A stretch of 64,000 nt of DNA from Desulfuromonadaceae bacterium. GTDB taxonomy: Bacteria; Desulfobacterota; Desulfuromonadia; Geobacterales; Pseudopelobacteraceae. The DNA lies in assembly GCA_028712665.1 (NCBI GenBank), contig JAQTRC010000004.1, positions 1 through 64,000 on the forward strand. The letters run 5' to 3'. Position 1 is the stretch's first letter, and each line of letters opens with the position of its first letter. Shown here piece after piece: positions 35,625 through 46,144 of this stretch. The translations under genes were made by a program, and so were the position numbers. The notes below the pieces were generated by a model. It did not search any database. It saw nothing but the letters and a program-made list of their open reading frames with translations, and was not told the DNA's origin.

Positions 35625-37931
35625 GTGGGTTTCTCCATGGGCACCAAAAGCATATCAAATGAAATTCTTCTTGTTGTGCTTTTTGTAACAGCATTAAGCC
35701 TGACGGTCTGGGGAGCTTTCGACTATTACAAAAACATGGGGGATGCTGAAAACGAGCTGCAAAACGGGCTCGTTCGCAAGACAAACCGGCTTTCCCACAG
35801 TATCGTCTACCCTGCGTGGAATATGAACCAGGAAGAAATCGAAAAGAGTATCCTCAACGAAATGAGCGATGAGAATACACTGGCTATTATTCTTCAAAAA
35901 GATGACGGCGAGATCATCATTGGCAAAATAAAGACCAATAACGATAAAATCAGCACCTACCAGGGGAGTGAAGCAGACCTGCAGATCCTCAACTCCAGTT
36001 TTGCAAGACATATGCAGCCTGTTTTAAAAAACAGGATGACCATCGGCAATATCATCGTCTACTCTACCGATTTCCGGATAAGAGAACACATTCGAAGTCG
36101 CATGCTTTACATTATCCTGCAACTGGTAAGCCTTTTGATCGTAATCTCATTCTCAATCTATTTCATCCTTAAACGACGCATCACAACACCGCTGAACCTC
36201 CTCGAGAGTTCAGTCAGGACTGTCTCTCCTGAAAACCTTTCCCCCGATGTTTCAGTAAAACGAAATGACGAAATCGGAGAGCTCGCAAAATCTTTCATTC
36301 AGATGGGGGAAACTCTCCAGCTCAGTTTTTCAAAACAGGAAACCCTTACCGGAGAAATCAGAAAGCGGGAAGAGCAGTTCCGGGCTATTGCTTCAAATGT
36401 TCCGGGAGCCATTTACCGAATTGTCGGAGACATTCAACAGACCGTGCTCTACGTTAGCGATCATATCGAAACTATTTCCGGGATTATGGCTGCTGACTTT
36501 ATGGGGAGAAGCATGGGACGTTTCAGGGAAATGGTCGTAGACAGCGATCAAAAAATGCTTGTGGAGGCCATTCAAAATGCTATTTCGGATAAATCTCCTT
36601 ACGATGTGAAGTACCGTATCGCAGATCTACAGGGAGCCATTCACTGGATTCATGAAATCGGGCAATGCAGCCGCCTTAATGGCACATGGCTGCTAGATGG
36701 CGTAATGATTGATGATACTGAGCTGCATGAAAAAGACAGCCTGCTGATGCAGACACAGAAAATGGAAACCGTAGGAGTGCTGGCAGGTGGTATCGCCCAT
36801 GATTTCAATAACATACTTAGCGGCATTATGGGGGCTGTATCGATGCTGAAAATAAAGCTTGCCGCTCTTCCAAAGGGTTCTCATGACAATATTGACAAAT
36901 ACGTCTCCATGATCGAGAGATCTTCCCTTCGGGCATCCGAGGTGACAAACCAACTCATGTCCCTGGCAAAGCCGCAAGAGTTGAAGCTGGTACCGGTAGA
37001 TTTGAGCTTGTCCATTCAACACGTGCTCCAGATTTGCCAGAACACCTTGGACAAGTCGGTCGTCATCATAGCGGAATCGCTTGGCGAAAATGCTCTTGTG
37101 AATGCCGATATTGTGCAGATCGAGCAGGTTCTGCTTAATCTTTGCGTCAACGCGGCCCATGCCATGACCATTATGCAGCCGCCGTCCCAGCCCTGGGGCG
37201 GCGAAGTTCGCATATCACTCAAAAAAATTCATCCCGAGAAATCCCTCTGGATGCCTCACCCGGATGCGAAGGAAATCGATTATTGGGAATTGACGGTCAG
37301 CGATTCAGGGGTCGGCATTGAGGCAAAAAATCTGTCAAACATTTTCACCCCGTTCTTCACGACCAAGGAAAAGGGGGCGGGTAGCGGCCTCGGTCTCACC
37401 ATGGCCTATACCATAGTTTCGCAGCATAAAGGTTTCATGACCGTACATTCTAAGTCAAACAAGGGTTCTGAGTTCAAAATCTGCCTCCCGGCTCTAATCG
37501 GCTCTGTTGAAATGTGCGACGCGGCAGCTATCGAGGATCGGTTTCCGCACGGTACGGGGACAATCCTTGTCGTGGATGACGAGGAGATGCTTCGGGAAAG
37601 CGCTGCAGAAATACTTCTCCAATGCGGTTTCAAAGTGATATCAGCGCAAAATGGAGAGGAAGCTCTGCAGCATATGGAGGCGCATGGAGACGAGATCCGG
37701 CTCGTGCTCCTGGATATGGTCATGCCGGTACTTTCCGGAAGAGAGGCCTTTTTCCGAATAAAACAGATCAGGCCGGATGCCAGAATTCTGCTTTCATCCG
37801 GCAACAGGCAGGATGAGCGTGTGCAGGAACTTCTGGCGGCCGGAGTTGATGATTTCATTGCGAAGCCTTACTCCCTGCTGGAGCTTGCAAGAAAAATTAA
37901 TACCCTCGTCCAGTCCGATCAGCAGACATAG
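35625..37931 (+). CDS. Hybrid sensor histidine kinase (periplasmic loop, HAMP, PAS, HisKA, HATPase, REC)
   Basis: GGIAHDFNNILSGIMGAV, SDSGVGIEAKNLSNIFTPFFTTKEKGAGSGLGL, REC VLLDMVMPVLSGREAFF. Confidence 0.92.
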   Translation: MGFSMGTKSISNEILLVVLFVTALSLTVWGAFDYYKNMGDAENELQNGLVRKTNRLSHSIVYPAWNMNQEEIEKSILNEMSDENTLAIILQKDDGEIIIGKIKTNNDKISTYQGSEADLQILNSSFARHMQPVLKNRMTIGNIIVYSTDFRIREHIRSRMLYIILQLVSLLIVISFSIYFILKRRITTPLNLLESSVRTVSPENLSPDVSVKRNDEIGELAKSFIQMGETLQLSFSKQETLTGEIRKREEQFRAIASNVPGAIYRIVGDIQQTVLYVSDHIETISGIMAADFMGRSMGRFREMVVDSDQKMLVEAIQNAISDKSPYDVKYRIADLQGAIHWIHEIGQCSRLNGTWLLDGVMIDDTELHEKDSLLMQTQKMETVGVLAGGIAHDFNNILSGIMGAVSMLKIKLAALPKGSHDNIDKYVSMIERSSLRASEVTNQLMSLAKPQELKLVPVDLSLSIQHVLQICQNTLDKSVVIIAESLGENALVNADIVQIEQVLLNLCVNAAHAMTIMQPPSQPWGGEVRISLKKIHPEKSLWMPHPDAKEIDYWELTVSDSGVGIEAKNLSNIFTPFFTTKEKGAGSGLGLTMAYTIVSQHKGFMTVHSKSNKGSEFKICLPALIGSVEMCDAAAIEDRFPHGTGTILVVDDEEMLRESAAEILLQCGFKVISAQNGEEALQHMEAHGDEIRLVLLDMVMPVLSGREAFFRIKQIRPDARILLSSGNRQDERVQELLAAGVDDFIAKPYSLLELARKINTLVQSDQQT

Positions 37932-37971
37932 TACAATTTTGAATCAGATTGACTTTCAAGAGGTGATCGTC

Positions 37972-38718
37972 ATGAGAATCGGTTTTCTGGCTGTAATTTT
38001 GCTGACACTGCACTTCATGCCTTCTCCATGCCGTGCCGAGACCTTTCCTCTAACCTTTCTGACGGAGGAGAATCCGCCGTTCCACTTCACTGAAAACGGT
38101 GTGCTGAAAGGGATGGCAGTAGAGATTCTGTACCGGATCTGGGAGAATACCGGAGAACCTCGCAGGGAGATAACGGTCATGCCCTGGACACGCGCTTACG
38201 AAGCGGCCCAGAACACGCCTGGAGCCGTGATCTTCGTGACGGCCAGGCTGCCGGAACGTGAAAAGCTTTTCAAGTGGGTCGGGCCGATAACAATGTCAAG
38301 GCTTGTTCTATTAACCACACGTGGCAACACCATCAAATTGAAATCCGACGACGATATCAAAAAATATCGGATCGGTGTGCTGAACAATGATGTCGCCGAA
38401 TTAATTATGCGGAAACTTGGGGTGCCTGACGAAAAACTGGACATGGCCCCCGACCACAAATCAAGTGTCTTGAAACTGATGGCGGGGCGTATCGACATGA
38501 TGGTGAAGGGGGAAAAATCGCTGAATGAGTTTCTGAAAGGAATCGGCCAGAACCCGGAGGATTTCAGGGTGCTCCGAAAGGTTGCCGGCGTGCAGGTCTG
38601 CTATGCCTTCAACAAGGATACTCCGGACAGAGTTATAAAGAGATACCAGGGGGCGCTGAATGCTCTTAAGGCCGACGGGACTCTCAACAGAATCATCAAG
38701 CGGTACCAGCCGGATTAA
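37972..38718 (+). CDS. Periplasmic SBP_bac_3-like protein 1
   Basis: Signal peptide; LTFLTEENPPFHFTENGVLKGMAVEILYRI, FKWVGPI; ATG at 37972. Confidence 0.85.
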   Translation: MRIGFLAVILLTLHFMPSPCRAETFPLTFLTEENPPFHFTENGVLKGMAVEILYRIWENTGEPRREITVMPWTRAYEAAQNTPGAVIFVTARLPEREKLFKWVGPITMSRLVLLTTRGNTIKLKSDDDIKKYRIGVLNNDVAELIMRKLGVPDEKLDMAPDHKSSVLKLMAGRIDMMVKGEKSLNEFLKGIGQNPEDFRVLRKVAGVQVCYAFNKDTPDRVIKRYQGALNALKADGTLNRIIKRYQPD

Positions 38719-38747
38719 CAGTACGGAATTTGTTTTTTTGTAAAGTA

Positions 38748-38768
38748 CCCCTCCCTTGACGGGAGTGG
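38748..38768. repeat. G/C-rich REP-like hairpin
   Basis: CCCCTCCCttgaCGGGAGTGG, closely similar to the left hairpin in the 10.9-kb element. Confidence 0.55.
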
Positions 38769-38817
38769 ATTGATTTTCGCGATGGTGAAAAAATTACAGC
38801 CACAAAGAGGAATTGCC

Positions 38818-39573
38818 ATGAATAAGATGTTGACAGCAGTTGCGACAATGGCAACGATCTGCCTGCTGAAGGGGGGCATTGCAGAGGCAACCCCATATGA
38901 ATACAACTACGTAGCAGAGGATGCCGCCCCTCAAAATTACCTTGAGCAGGGAGTGCTTAAAGGGTATGCCGCCGAATTGATTATGGCTATCTGGAACCGG
39001 ATGGGGATAAAACCAAAAAAAATCCGTTTTTTACCTTGGGACAAGGCTTACCAGTTAGCTCTCACTCAGCCCAAAACAATTCTTTTGACCACTGCGAGAC
39101 TTGACGAGCGCGAAGCACTATTCAAATGGGTAGGGCCTATCAACACCCCCCGATTCAGCCTGTTTGCCGACTCTGCACGCAATATAAAAATTTCAGGCAT
39201 CGAAGAGGCCAGAAAATATCGAGTCTGTACAGTCATAAATGACGCCGCAGAGATGCTGCTCCTGAATCGGAAATTTCCAAAGGAGCGACTCGACCGCTCC
39301 CACGACGTCAAAACCGCGCTTGGGAGGATTCAGGAACGTAAATGCGAGCTTTTTGCCTACTCCGAAGCGAGCATGAAACATTCCCTGAAGCTGTTCGGTC
39401 TTGATGCGGCTCGATACGTCAACGTTTTTCCGATCGCCGGATCACCTGTGTTTTTCGCCTTCCACAGGGACACCCAGGATAGTGCCGTAAAGGAGTTTCA
39501 GGATGCCCTGAATGCTCTGAAGAAAGATGGAACGTACAAAAAAATCAAAGAAAAGTACGGTTTTTCAGATTAG
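38818..39573 (+). CDS. Periplasmic SBP_bac_3-like protein 2 (tandem paralogue)
   Basis: Signal peptide; YVAEDAAPQNYLEQGVLKGYAAELIMAIWNRMG, FKWVGPINTPRFSLF; ends ...LNALKKDGTYKKIKEKYGF. Confidence 0.85.
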   Translation: MNKMLTAVATMATICLLKGGIAEATPYEYNYVAEDAAPQNYLEQGVLKGYAAELIMAIWNRMGIKPKKIRFLPWDKAYQLALTQPKTILLTTARLDEREALFKWVGPINTPRFSLFADSARNIKISGIEEARKYRVCTVINDAAEMLLLNRKFPKERLDRSHDVKTALGRIQERKCELFAYSEASMKHSLKLFGLDAARYVNVFPIAGSPVFFAFHRDTQDSAVKEFQDALNALKKDGTYKKIKEKYGFSD

Positions 39574-39586
39574 CCCCCCTATTAAT

Positions 39587-41422
39587 TCATGTCCGTTTAA
39601 ATATTTTCTCAAGCTCCGCCAGCCTGATGACGTGTGAGACCGGTCTGCCATGCGGACAACTGGCGCTAAAGTCGGTTTCATCCATGCTACGCAACAGTTC
39701 GCCTATCTGGCAGGCTTCCAGCGGATGGGCTCCACGGACGACCGAGTGGCAGGCAATCCTGGAAAGCAGTTCATCCAACACATCCTGAAAGGCTGCGCTG
39801 ATGCCAAGCTCGACGAGATCGGCCAGAATATCCCGCAGCAGACTGATCGCGTTTTTTTCTGCGACCAGACGAGGAACTGCGGCAACCATGAGGGTATTAC
39901 CGCCAAAAGGTTCCAGTTCGAAACCGATACCGGCCAGTTCGGTTAGAAAGTGTGAGGCAACTGCAACTTCGCTGAAAGAGAGTTCCACTGTATCGGGGAA
40001 GAGCAGCCTTTGAGATTCAACCTTGCCGGCTAGAAACTGCTGTTTCAACCGCTGGAAGAGTACCCGTTCGCTGGCGGCGTGCTGGTCGATTATCATCAGT
40101 TCCGATCCCGACTGGCAGAGAATGTACTCGCTGTGAAACTGTCCTATGATTGCAAGAGAGGAGAAGTAACCGGCGCATTCAGAATCTGCATTGTGTGCTG
40201 TAAAGTGGGTTGTCGGCTCGCTGACTGTCGGGAGTTCATCTCCCGTTTGAGAGAGAAACATTGCAGCTTCCGCTTTGTTGCTTTCGGCAGCCGGAAAAGT
40301 ATAGGAATTGCCATGTTCTTCACGTCGGGGCATGGAGAGTGAAGCCTGTGCTGCAGCCGCAATCCGTTCGCGATAAGCCTCTCCTGTCTGGATTTTCGAA
40401 GGAAGCGGCTCCGCCGTTTTGTTGACCAGCCAGGGGGAGCCGCGCAGTACACCCTCCACCGCCGCCTGGATGGCGTCGTGTACGGCGGATTGGCGGCGGA
40501 AGCGCACTTCGTGCTTTGTGGGGTGAACATTGACATCCACGTCTCCCGGGAGAATCTGAATAAAGAGCGCTACGACCGGATAACGGACACGGTCGATCAC
40601 GCCTCGATATGCCTGCATGACTGCGTGTTGCACTAATTTGTCACGGACATATCGGCCATTGATATAGGTGTACATCCCCTGCAGGCTTGAGCGTACCAGT
40701 GACGGCCCAGAGACAAATCCGCTGACGGAGACGTAATTATCGTCATAGCAAACCTGATGCAGTTCTGCAGAGGTATTTTTACCGGCAACTTGTGACAATC
40801 GTCGCTGCAGATCACTCCGCTGCACCTTAAGAATATCCCGCCCATCGCTTCTGTATGAAAAGGCAACCGCCGGGCGGGAAACCGCCATACGCCCCACTAG
40901 ATCCGCTACATGACCTGCTTCCGTTTCGGCGCTTTTCATGAACTTGAGGCGTGCAGGGATATTGAAAAAAATCTGCTCTACGCTGATGACCGTTCCCGGA
41001 GCCATCCCGCAGGCCTTTACATCTCGAACTCGCCCCCCTTCCACCATGATCTCGGTCCCTTCCAGGCTGCCTGGCTCGCGGGTGGCCAGGCGGAAGCGGG
41101 AGACAGAGGCGATCGATGGAAGCGCCTCGCCTCGAAAACCGAGGGTCAAAATGCCGTCCAGATCCTCTTCATTTCTGATCTTGCTGGTTGCATGCCTCTC
41201 CAACGAGAGCAGTGCATCCTCGCGCGACATGCCGTGACCGTTGTCCGCGAGACGGATAAGCCGCCTGCCGCCGTCGGTTATCTCTACAGAAATGTCTGTG
41301 GCTCCGGCATCCAGCGAGTTTTCTATCAACTCCTTTATGACGGAGGATGGCCGTTCGACCACCTCACCTGCAGCGATCTTGTTGGTTAGGGTCTCCGGCA
41401 GGATGATAATACGATGTGACAT
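39587..41422 (-). CDS. mutL: DNA mismatch repair protein MutL
   Basis: IAAGEVVERPSSVIKELIENSLDAGATDI, DNGHGMSREDALLSLERHATSKI, GFRGEALPSIASVSR. Confidence 0.97.
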   Translation of the reverse strand: MSHRIIILPETLTNKIAAGEVVERPSSVIKELIENSLDAGATDISVEITDGGRRLIRLADNGHGMSREDALLSLERHATSKIRNEEDLDGILTLGFRGEALPSIASVSRFRLATREPGSLEGTEIMVEGGRVRDVKACGMAPGTVISVEQIFFNIPARLKFMKSAETEAGHVADLVGRMAVSRPAVAFSYRSDGRDILKVQRSDLQRRLSQVAGKNTSAELHQVCYDDNYVSVSGFVSGPSLVRSSLQGMYTYINGRYVRDKLVQHAVMQAYRGVIDRVRYPVVALFIQILPGDVDVNVHPTKHEVRFRRQSAVHDAIQAAVEGVLRGSPWLVNKTAEPLPSKIQTGEAYRERIAAAAQASLSMPRREEHGNSYTFPAAESNKAEAAMFLSQTGDELPTVSEPTTHFTAHNADSECAGYFSSLAIIGQFHSEYILCQSGSELMIIDQHAASERVLFQRLKQQFLAGKVESQRLLFPDTVELSFSEVAVASHFLTELAGIGFELEPFGGNTLMVAAVPRLVAEKNAISLLRDILADLVELGISAAFQDVLDELLSRIACHSVVRGAHPLEACQIGELLRSMDETDFSASCPHGRPVSHVIRLAELEKIFKRT

Positions 41423-41462
41423 TGTCCGCTCCATGCAACTGTATGAACAGAAATTTACGAAA

Positions 41463-41486
41463 AAAGAGCGGGGAATCCCGCTCTTT
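41463..41486 (-). terminator. Rho-independent terminator of the 41590-42255 gene
   Basis: AAAGAGCGGG-gaat-CCCGCTCTTT with U-rich tail on the minus strand. Confidence 0.8.
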
Positions 41487-41589
41487 AGTAAGTTAGATAT
41501 AATTTAGAACGGATTCCGGCAAGAAAATAATTCCGCTAAAGTACCTGTCCGGTTTATCAGGGTCAGGTTGTGAGTCGTTATCCCTACGG

Positions 41590-42255
41590 CTACTTTCCGT
41601 CACTGTCGTTAGCGGCGCCAAACAGGCTGTCAAATTCATCGCTGCCGCTCTGCTCCTCACTGGTATCGACAGCTTCCGCTGTCTCGTCCCAGGAAAAATT
41701 TTCAAGATCGAACTCGCTCGAGTCTGAAGTAGTGGCTTCAGGCTTTGCCGGTGGAGCGGTGGAAGCAGCCGCTAATGTCGCGAACGGATCGTCGCCGATC
41801 TGTGACGACGATTGAAGGAGATCCGCAAAACCTCCATCCTCAATTTTGGACTGCTGAGGCGCGGCTTCCGGAAGATCCTCATCAAAATCAAACGGATCGC
41901 CATTTTGTGATGCAACGGCAGGAGAAGACGGAGGTGACGCAGGCAGATCCTCCGGCAGGTCGTCAAAGTTGAACGGATCATCATTTTGTGGAGCGGCAGC
42001 AGGAGAAGATGGCGGTGTTACGTCCTCCGGCGGATCGAACGGGAATATATCGTCATGCGCATCAACGTTTTCAACAGGCAGTTCATCCTTGGATGAAGCG
42101 CTATGGAATTCGCCGCCCTTTTTCTCCCTGGCCTCTGGCGGAAGGACAATCGAAGTGATATTATATGTCCGCTTGTAACTGCCCAAGTCACCGGAGCACT
42201 TTTTACAGCTGTCGTGGTACTCAAAACTGTTGTATCCGCACTTGGGGCATTTCAT
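41590..42255 (-). CDS. Zinc-ribbon N-terminal, acidic low-complexity hypothetical protein
   Basis: MKCPKCGYNSFEYHDSCKKCSGDLGSYKRTY followed by DDPF/PPSSPA-rich segments. Confidence 0.7.
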   Translation of the reverse strand: MKCPKCGYNSFEYHDSCKKCSGDLGSYKRTYNITSIVLPPEAREKKGGEFHSASSKDELPVENVDAHDDIFPFDPPEDVTPPSSPAAAPQNDDPFNFDDLPEDLPASPPSSPAVASQNGDPFDFDEDLPEAAPQQSKIEDGGFADLLQSSSQIGDDPFATLAAASTAPPAKPEATTSDSSEFDLENFSWDETAEAVDTSEEQSGSDEFDSLFGAANDSDGK

Positions 42256-42304
42256 GGGCGGCTCCTCGATTTAGCAGGTTATCCAGTAGCAGGGTCCGGT
42301 ATTA

Positions 42305-43051
42305 TCATATTTCTCCCCACACATACTGCATTATCGCCATAATAGCAATACTTGACGTTTCGGTCCGGAGTATTCTGGAACCCAGAGAAACCGGCATAAA
42401 ACCATGTTGCGCAAAATGACGCACCTCCAGGGGATCAAAACCACCTTCCGGGCCAATAGCAACTACAACTGACGCCGGTTTTACCTGGGCGGCAAGCGTT
42501 TCTTTTAATGAACGTTCCCGTTCACCTTCCCATAGTATCAAGCGGAGTTCCTGGCCGGAATCATTGGCCGTTTCAACCGCACTGGACCTCCACGAAACTG
42601 CCGGCACATCATTGCGGCCGCATTGCCGTGCAGCTTCGGATGTAATCCGATTCCAGCGTTCAAGCTTACTATCCAGCTGGTCGTCGCGTATCCTGGCAAC
42701 CGAACGCCGTCCGCCGAAAAGACGAAAATCATGGGCGCCCAGTTCAGTACCTTTTTGCAGAATCAGATCTATCTTATCGCCTTTTGGAAGAGCCTGACAG
42801 ATCGTAATTTGCGGAACGGTGGAATCAACGTCAGAGGCGGCCTGAGTTGACGATATCTTGACCGCGACCCACTCCTTTGCCACCTGATTGATCACCCCGT
42901 AGTAGACGACCCCTTTTTCATCCGCAAGCTGGACAAAGTCACCGGTAACCAGGCGGAGAACGCGCACCATATGGTTATAGATATCTCCGTCAAACGAGGC
43001 ATAACCGTCGCGAACCGTGCGGGAGTTTATCATGAAACGGCGGGCACTCAT
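42305..43051 (-). CDS. rsmE: 16S rRNA (uracil1498-N3)-methyltransferase RsmE
   Basis: QALPKGDKIDLILQKGTELGAHDFRLF, AIGPEGGFDPLEV, LGSRILRTETSSI. Confidence 0.93.
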   Translation of the reverse strand: MSARRFMINSRTVRDGYASFDGDIYNHMVRVLRLVTGDFVQLADEKGVVYYGVINQVAKEWVAVKISSTQAASDVDSTVPQITICQALPKGDKIDLILQKGTELGAHDFRLFGGRRSVARIRDDQLDSKLERWNRITSEAARQCGRNDVPAVSWRSSAVETANDSGQELRLILWEGERERSLKETLAAQVKPASVVVAIGPEGGFDPLEVRHFAQHGFMPVSLGSRILRTETSSIAIMAIMQYVWGEI

Positions 43052-43974
43052 GAGTTGACAAACCTCCGGTACAGCATTGCAACCCATTCACCGGCAAAAC
43101 TGGTTTCAACGAACTGTAGCGGCAATGAAACAAATCCCTGGCGGACCAGTTCTTCCTTCTCGGCAAGTATTCCTGAAAGTATCAATGTCCCCCCTGGATT
43201 CAGGCGGGCCGCCAGCCATGGAGCCAGTCTCAGAAGTTCTTCGGCCAAAATATTTGCCAGAATTATATCGAAATTTTCCTCCAGTGATTCAAGCGGTATT
43301 GTATCGCATACAACTGTTCCGTCCAACCCGTTCATTGCAAGATTTTCCCTGGCCACTTCAATCGCATCGGGGTCAATATCAAGCGCCAGAACCCGGCCTG
43401 CCCCAAACAGAGTCGCAGCCATAGCCAGGATACCGGAGCCTGTGCCCAGGTCAAGCAGAGAGGGGGGGAGAGGCGAAATAGAATTCATGCTCTTTTCCAG
43501 CAATTCGAGACAGAGCCTGGTAGTTTCATGTCCGCCAGTGCCAAAGGCCATACCCGGGTCAATACGAAGCAGCAGGTCATCCTGCAACGGCACGGCTTCT
43601 TCCCAGGTAGGGACGATCAAAAGCCTCCTGCCTATTCGCAGCGGTTTAAAGTGAACCTTCCAACTGCTGCTCCAATCCTCGGAACGAACAGCTTTAATTG
43701 TTGGGGGGACAAAACAAGCATCCGGGTGGCGGGCTGACAATTCCTTAAGATACAGTTCCAGTTCAACCATTTTGGGGGTTAAATCAACTTCTGCCGGAAG
43801 GTAGGCCTTGATAGTCATGCGAGGAGAATCAGGAATTTCGCTGATGGAAAACGCATCAACGCAGAGGTTTTCCACACAGACTCCGTTTCCTGAAAGAGCG
43901 GTCATGAAGGATGATATAACATCCGCAAACTCTGCAGGAACATCGCAGGCGATTTCAACCCAGTTTTCATCCAT
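43048..43974 (-). CDS. prmA: Ribosomal protein L11 methyltransferase PrmA
   Basis: RIDPGMAFGTGGHETTRLCLELLE, DLGTGSGILAMAATLFGA, ANILAEELLRLAP; start MDENWVEI. Confidence 0.94.
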   Translation of the reverse strand: MDENWVEIACDVPAEFADVISSFMTALSGNGVCVENLCVDAFSISEIPDSPRMTIKAYLPAEVDLTPKMVELELYLKELSARHPDACFVPPTIKAVRSEDWSSSWKVHFKPLRIGRRLLIVPTWEEAVPLQDDLLLRIDPGMAFGTGGHETTRLCLELLEKSMNSISPLPPSLLDLGTGSGILAMAATLFGAGRVLALDIDPDAIEVARENLAMNGLDGTVVCDTIPLESLEENFDIILANILAEELLRLAPWLAARLNPGGTLILSGILAEKEELVRQGFVSLPLQFVETSFAGEWVAMLYRRFVNS

Positions 43975-44114
43975 CAGACAACCTTCGTTAAAAATATACC
44001 GACGCTGAAAGTTAGCAGAACAGCCATAACCTTGCAATAAAAAAGCCGTATCATGGTTATTTCGTCCCAACCGGGACAATTTTTTGTTCGGTCGGTATTA
44101 AAATGTTATTTTTC

Positions 44115-44144
44115 TTGACCGCGAAAGCGCCGTAACGCTATAAA
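44115..44144 (+). promoter_or_regulatory. Putative sigma70 promoter upstream of cysM
   Basis: TTGACC - 18 bp - TATAAA. Confidence 0.5.
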
Positions 44145-44256
44145 CTCTCTATCATCGCGGGATTTTTAGTGGATTATTCATTCTCAATATTTATTATCGC
44201 CCCGAACGTACCAACCCGGTACTGTAAGACGTGATATAAGGAAAGGCTCTGTAATT

Positions 44257-45174
44257 GTGAGAGGAGATAGCTTGCTGGAATCCATAGGTAATACCCCGCT
44301 TGTCCGGCTGTCATCCATCAACCCGAACAGAAACGTCACAATCCTTGCGAAACTTGAGGGGAATAACCCCGGCGGTTCAGTTAAAGATCGTCCGGCCCGT
44401 CAGATGATACTTGCAGCAGAAGCCAGCGGCGAGTTGACTGTTGATAAGATCATCCTGGAACCAACTTCCGGCAATACCGGCATAGCCCTGGCCATGATCG
44501 CAGCGGCGCGCGGCTACCGGATCAAACTGGTCATGCCGGCCTGCGTCAGCATGGAAAGACGTAGCGTACTGGAAGCCTACGGTGCGGAGATTCTGCTTTC
44601 GCCCGGCTGCGAGGCCACAGATGGCGCAATACGCCTGGCGTACAAAATCTACGAGGAATTGCCTGATGTATACTATATGCCCAATCAATACGCCAATCCC
44701 AACAATATGCTGGCCCACTACAAAACAACCGGGCCGGAGGTCATGATTCAGAGTGAAGGGAACATTACCCATTTTGTAGCCGGAATGGGGACCAGCGGCA
44801 CCCTGATGGGAGCGGCGCGCTACTTCCGCGAGGTTAAACCGGAAGTCCTGATTGTTGGAGTGGAGCCTGTTTTGGGGCATAAAATTCAGGGACTGAAAAA
44901 CATGTGCGAAGCCATTGTACCACCCATTTATGACGAGGCGGCCCTGAACAGCAAAATCGTTGTCGAGGACGATCTGGCATTTGAAACTGCACGTAAACTG
45001 GCGATACAAGAAGGAATCTTCTGCGGCATGTCTGGTGGAGCTGCCGTAGCCGCTACGTTGAAGCTGGCTTCCAATCTCGAATCAGGCACTATTGTCGTCA
45101 TCATCCCCGACCGTGGCGATCGCTACCTGAGCACCAACCTGTTTAAATCCGTATGCGCCAACTGCCCTCCCTGA
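44257..45174 (+). CDS. cysM: Cysteine synthase (CysM/CysK family)
   Basis: IGNTPLVRLSSINP, EGNNPGGSVKDRPA, LEPTSGNTGIALAMIAAARGY. Confidence 0.92.
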   Translation: MRGDSLLESIGNTPLVRLSSINPNRNVTILAKLEGNNPGGSVKDRPARQMILAAEASGELTVDKIILEPTSGNTGIALAMIAAARGYRIKLVMPACVSMERRSVLEAYGAEILLSPGCEATDGAIRLAYKIYEELPDVYYMPNQYANPNNMLAHYKTTGPEVMIQSEGNITHFVAGMGTSGTLMGAARYFREVKPEVLIVGVEPVLGHKIQGLKNMCEAIVPPIYDEAALNSKIVVEDDLAFETARKLAIQEGIFCGMSGGAAVAATLKLASNLESGTIVVIIPDRGDRYLSTNLFKSVCANCPP

Positions 45175-45265
45175 AACGCGCAGCCTTGACCGAATCATTT
45201 TTTACTGCTACTAGATATGCATTTATCAGTTAAGATTTTTGCATTCCCCATTTGGAGGTACACTC

Positions 45266-46144
45266 GTGACATTTCAGGATCTTATCCTCTCATTGCAAGG
45301 CTACTGGGCCAATAAGGGTTGCATCATTCAACAACCCTATGACACCGAAAAAGGCGCAGGGACTTTCAACCCGGCCACGTTTTTGCGAGTACTTGGCCCG
45401 GAACCATGGAACGTTGCCTATGTGGAACCATCCCGGCGCCCTACCGACGGACGCTACGGCGAGAACCCCAATCGCCTGCAACACTACTATCAATTTCAAG
45501 TCATCATGAAGCCTTCTCCTCTTAACATACTCGATCTATATTTGGATTCCCTACGTTCGTTCGGCCTCGACCCTGCCAGGCACGATGTCCGTTTCGTAGA
45601 AGACGACTGGGAATCGCCGACTCTAGGCGCATGGGGATTAGGGTGGGAGGTCTGGCTGGACGGTATGGAGATCACACAGTTCACTTACTTCCAGCAGGCC
45701 GGCGGAATTGACCTGAAGCCGATTCCGGCCGAAATAACCTACGGCTGTGAACGCATTGCGATGTATCTGCAGGGGGTGGACAATGTGTACGATCTGGAGT
45801 GGGTCAAGGGGATTAAATACGGCGACATTCACCATGAAAGCGAAGTCGAGTTCTCCCGTCACAACTTTGAAGAGGCTGATGTTGATATGCTGTTGCAGCT
45901 CTTTTCCATGTATGAGAAGGAGTGCCTGCGCCTGGTTGAAAAGGAACTGGTTCTTCCGGCCTACGACTATGTCATGAAATGCTCGCATACATTCAATCTG
46001 CTGGATGCCCGCGGCGCCATTTCCGTTACCGAGCGTGCTTCATACATCGGTCGTGTTCGAGGCGTAGCCCGCGTCTGCGCCGAGGGATATCTGCGGATGC
46101 GCGAACGATTGGGCTTTCCGCTCTTGAAAGGAGGTGCCGCCTGA
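45266..46144 (+). CDS. glyQ: Glycine--tRNA ligase alpha subunit
   Basis: [50 protein letters not shown] start with GGAGGT SD. Confidence 0.97.
   Translation: MTFQDLILSLQGYWANKGCIIQQPYDTEKGAGTFNPATFLRVLGPEPWNVAYVEPSRRPTDGRYGENPNRLQHYYQFQVIMKPSPLNILDLYLDSLRSFGLDPARHDVRFVEDDWESPTLGAWGLGWEVWLDGMEITQFTYFQQAGGIDLKPIPAEITYGCERIAMYLQGVDNVYDLEWVKGIKYGDIHHESEVEFSRHNFEEADVDMLLQLFSMYEKECLRLVEKELVLPAYDYVMKCSHTFNLLDARGAISVTERASYIGRVRGVARVCAEGYLRMRERLGFPLLKGGAA

Noticed and set aside
45979-46143. Long upstream start for glyS in the ORF track
   Set aside because: Lies inside glyQ; the ATG at 46144 overlapping the glyQ stop gives the canonical [16 protein letters not shown] start.
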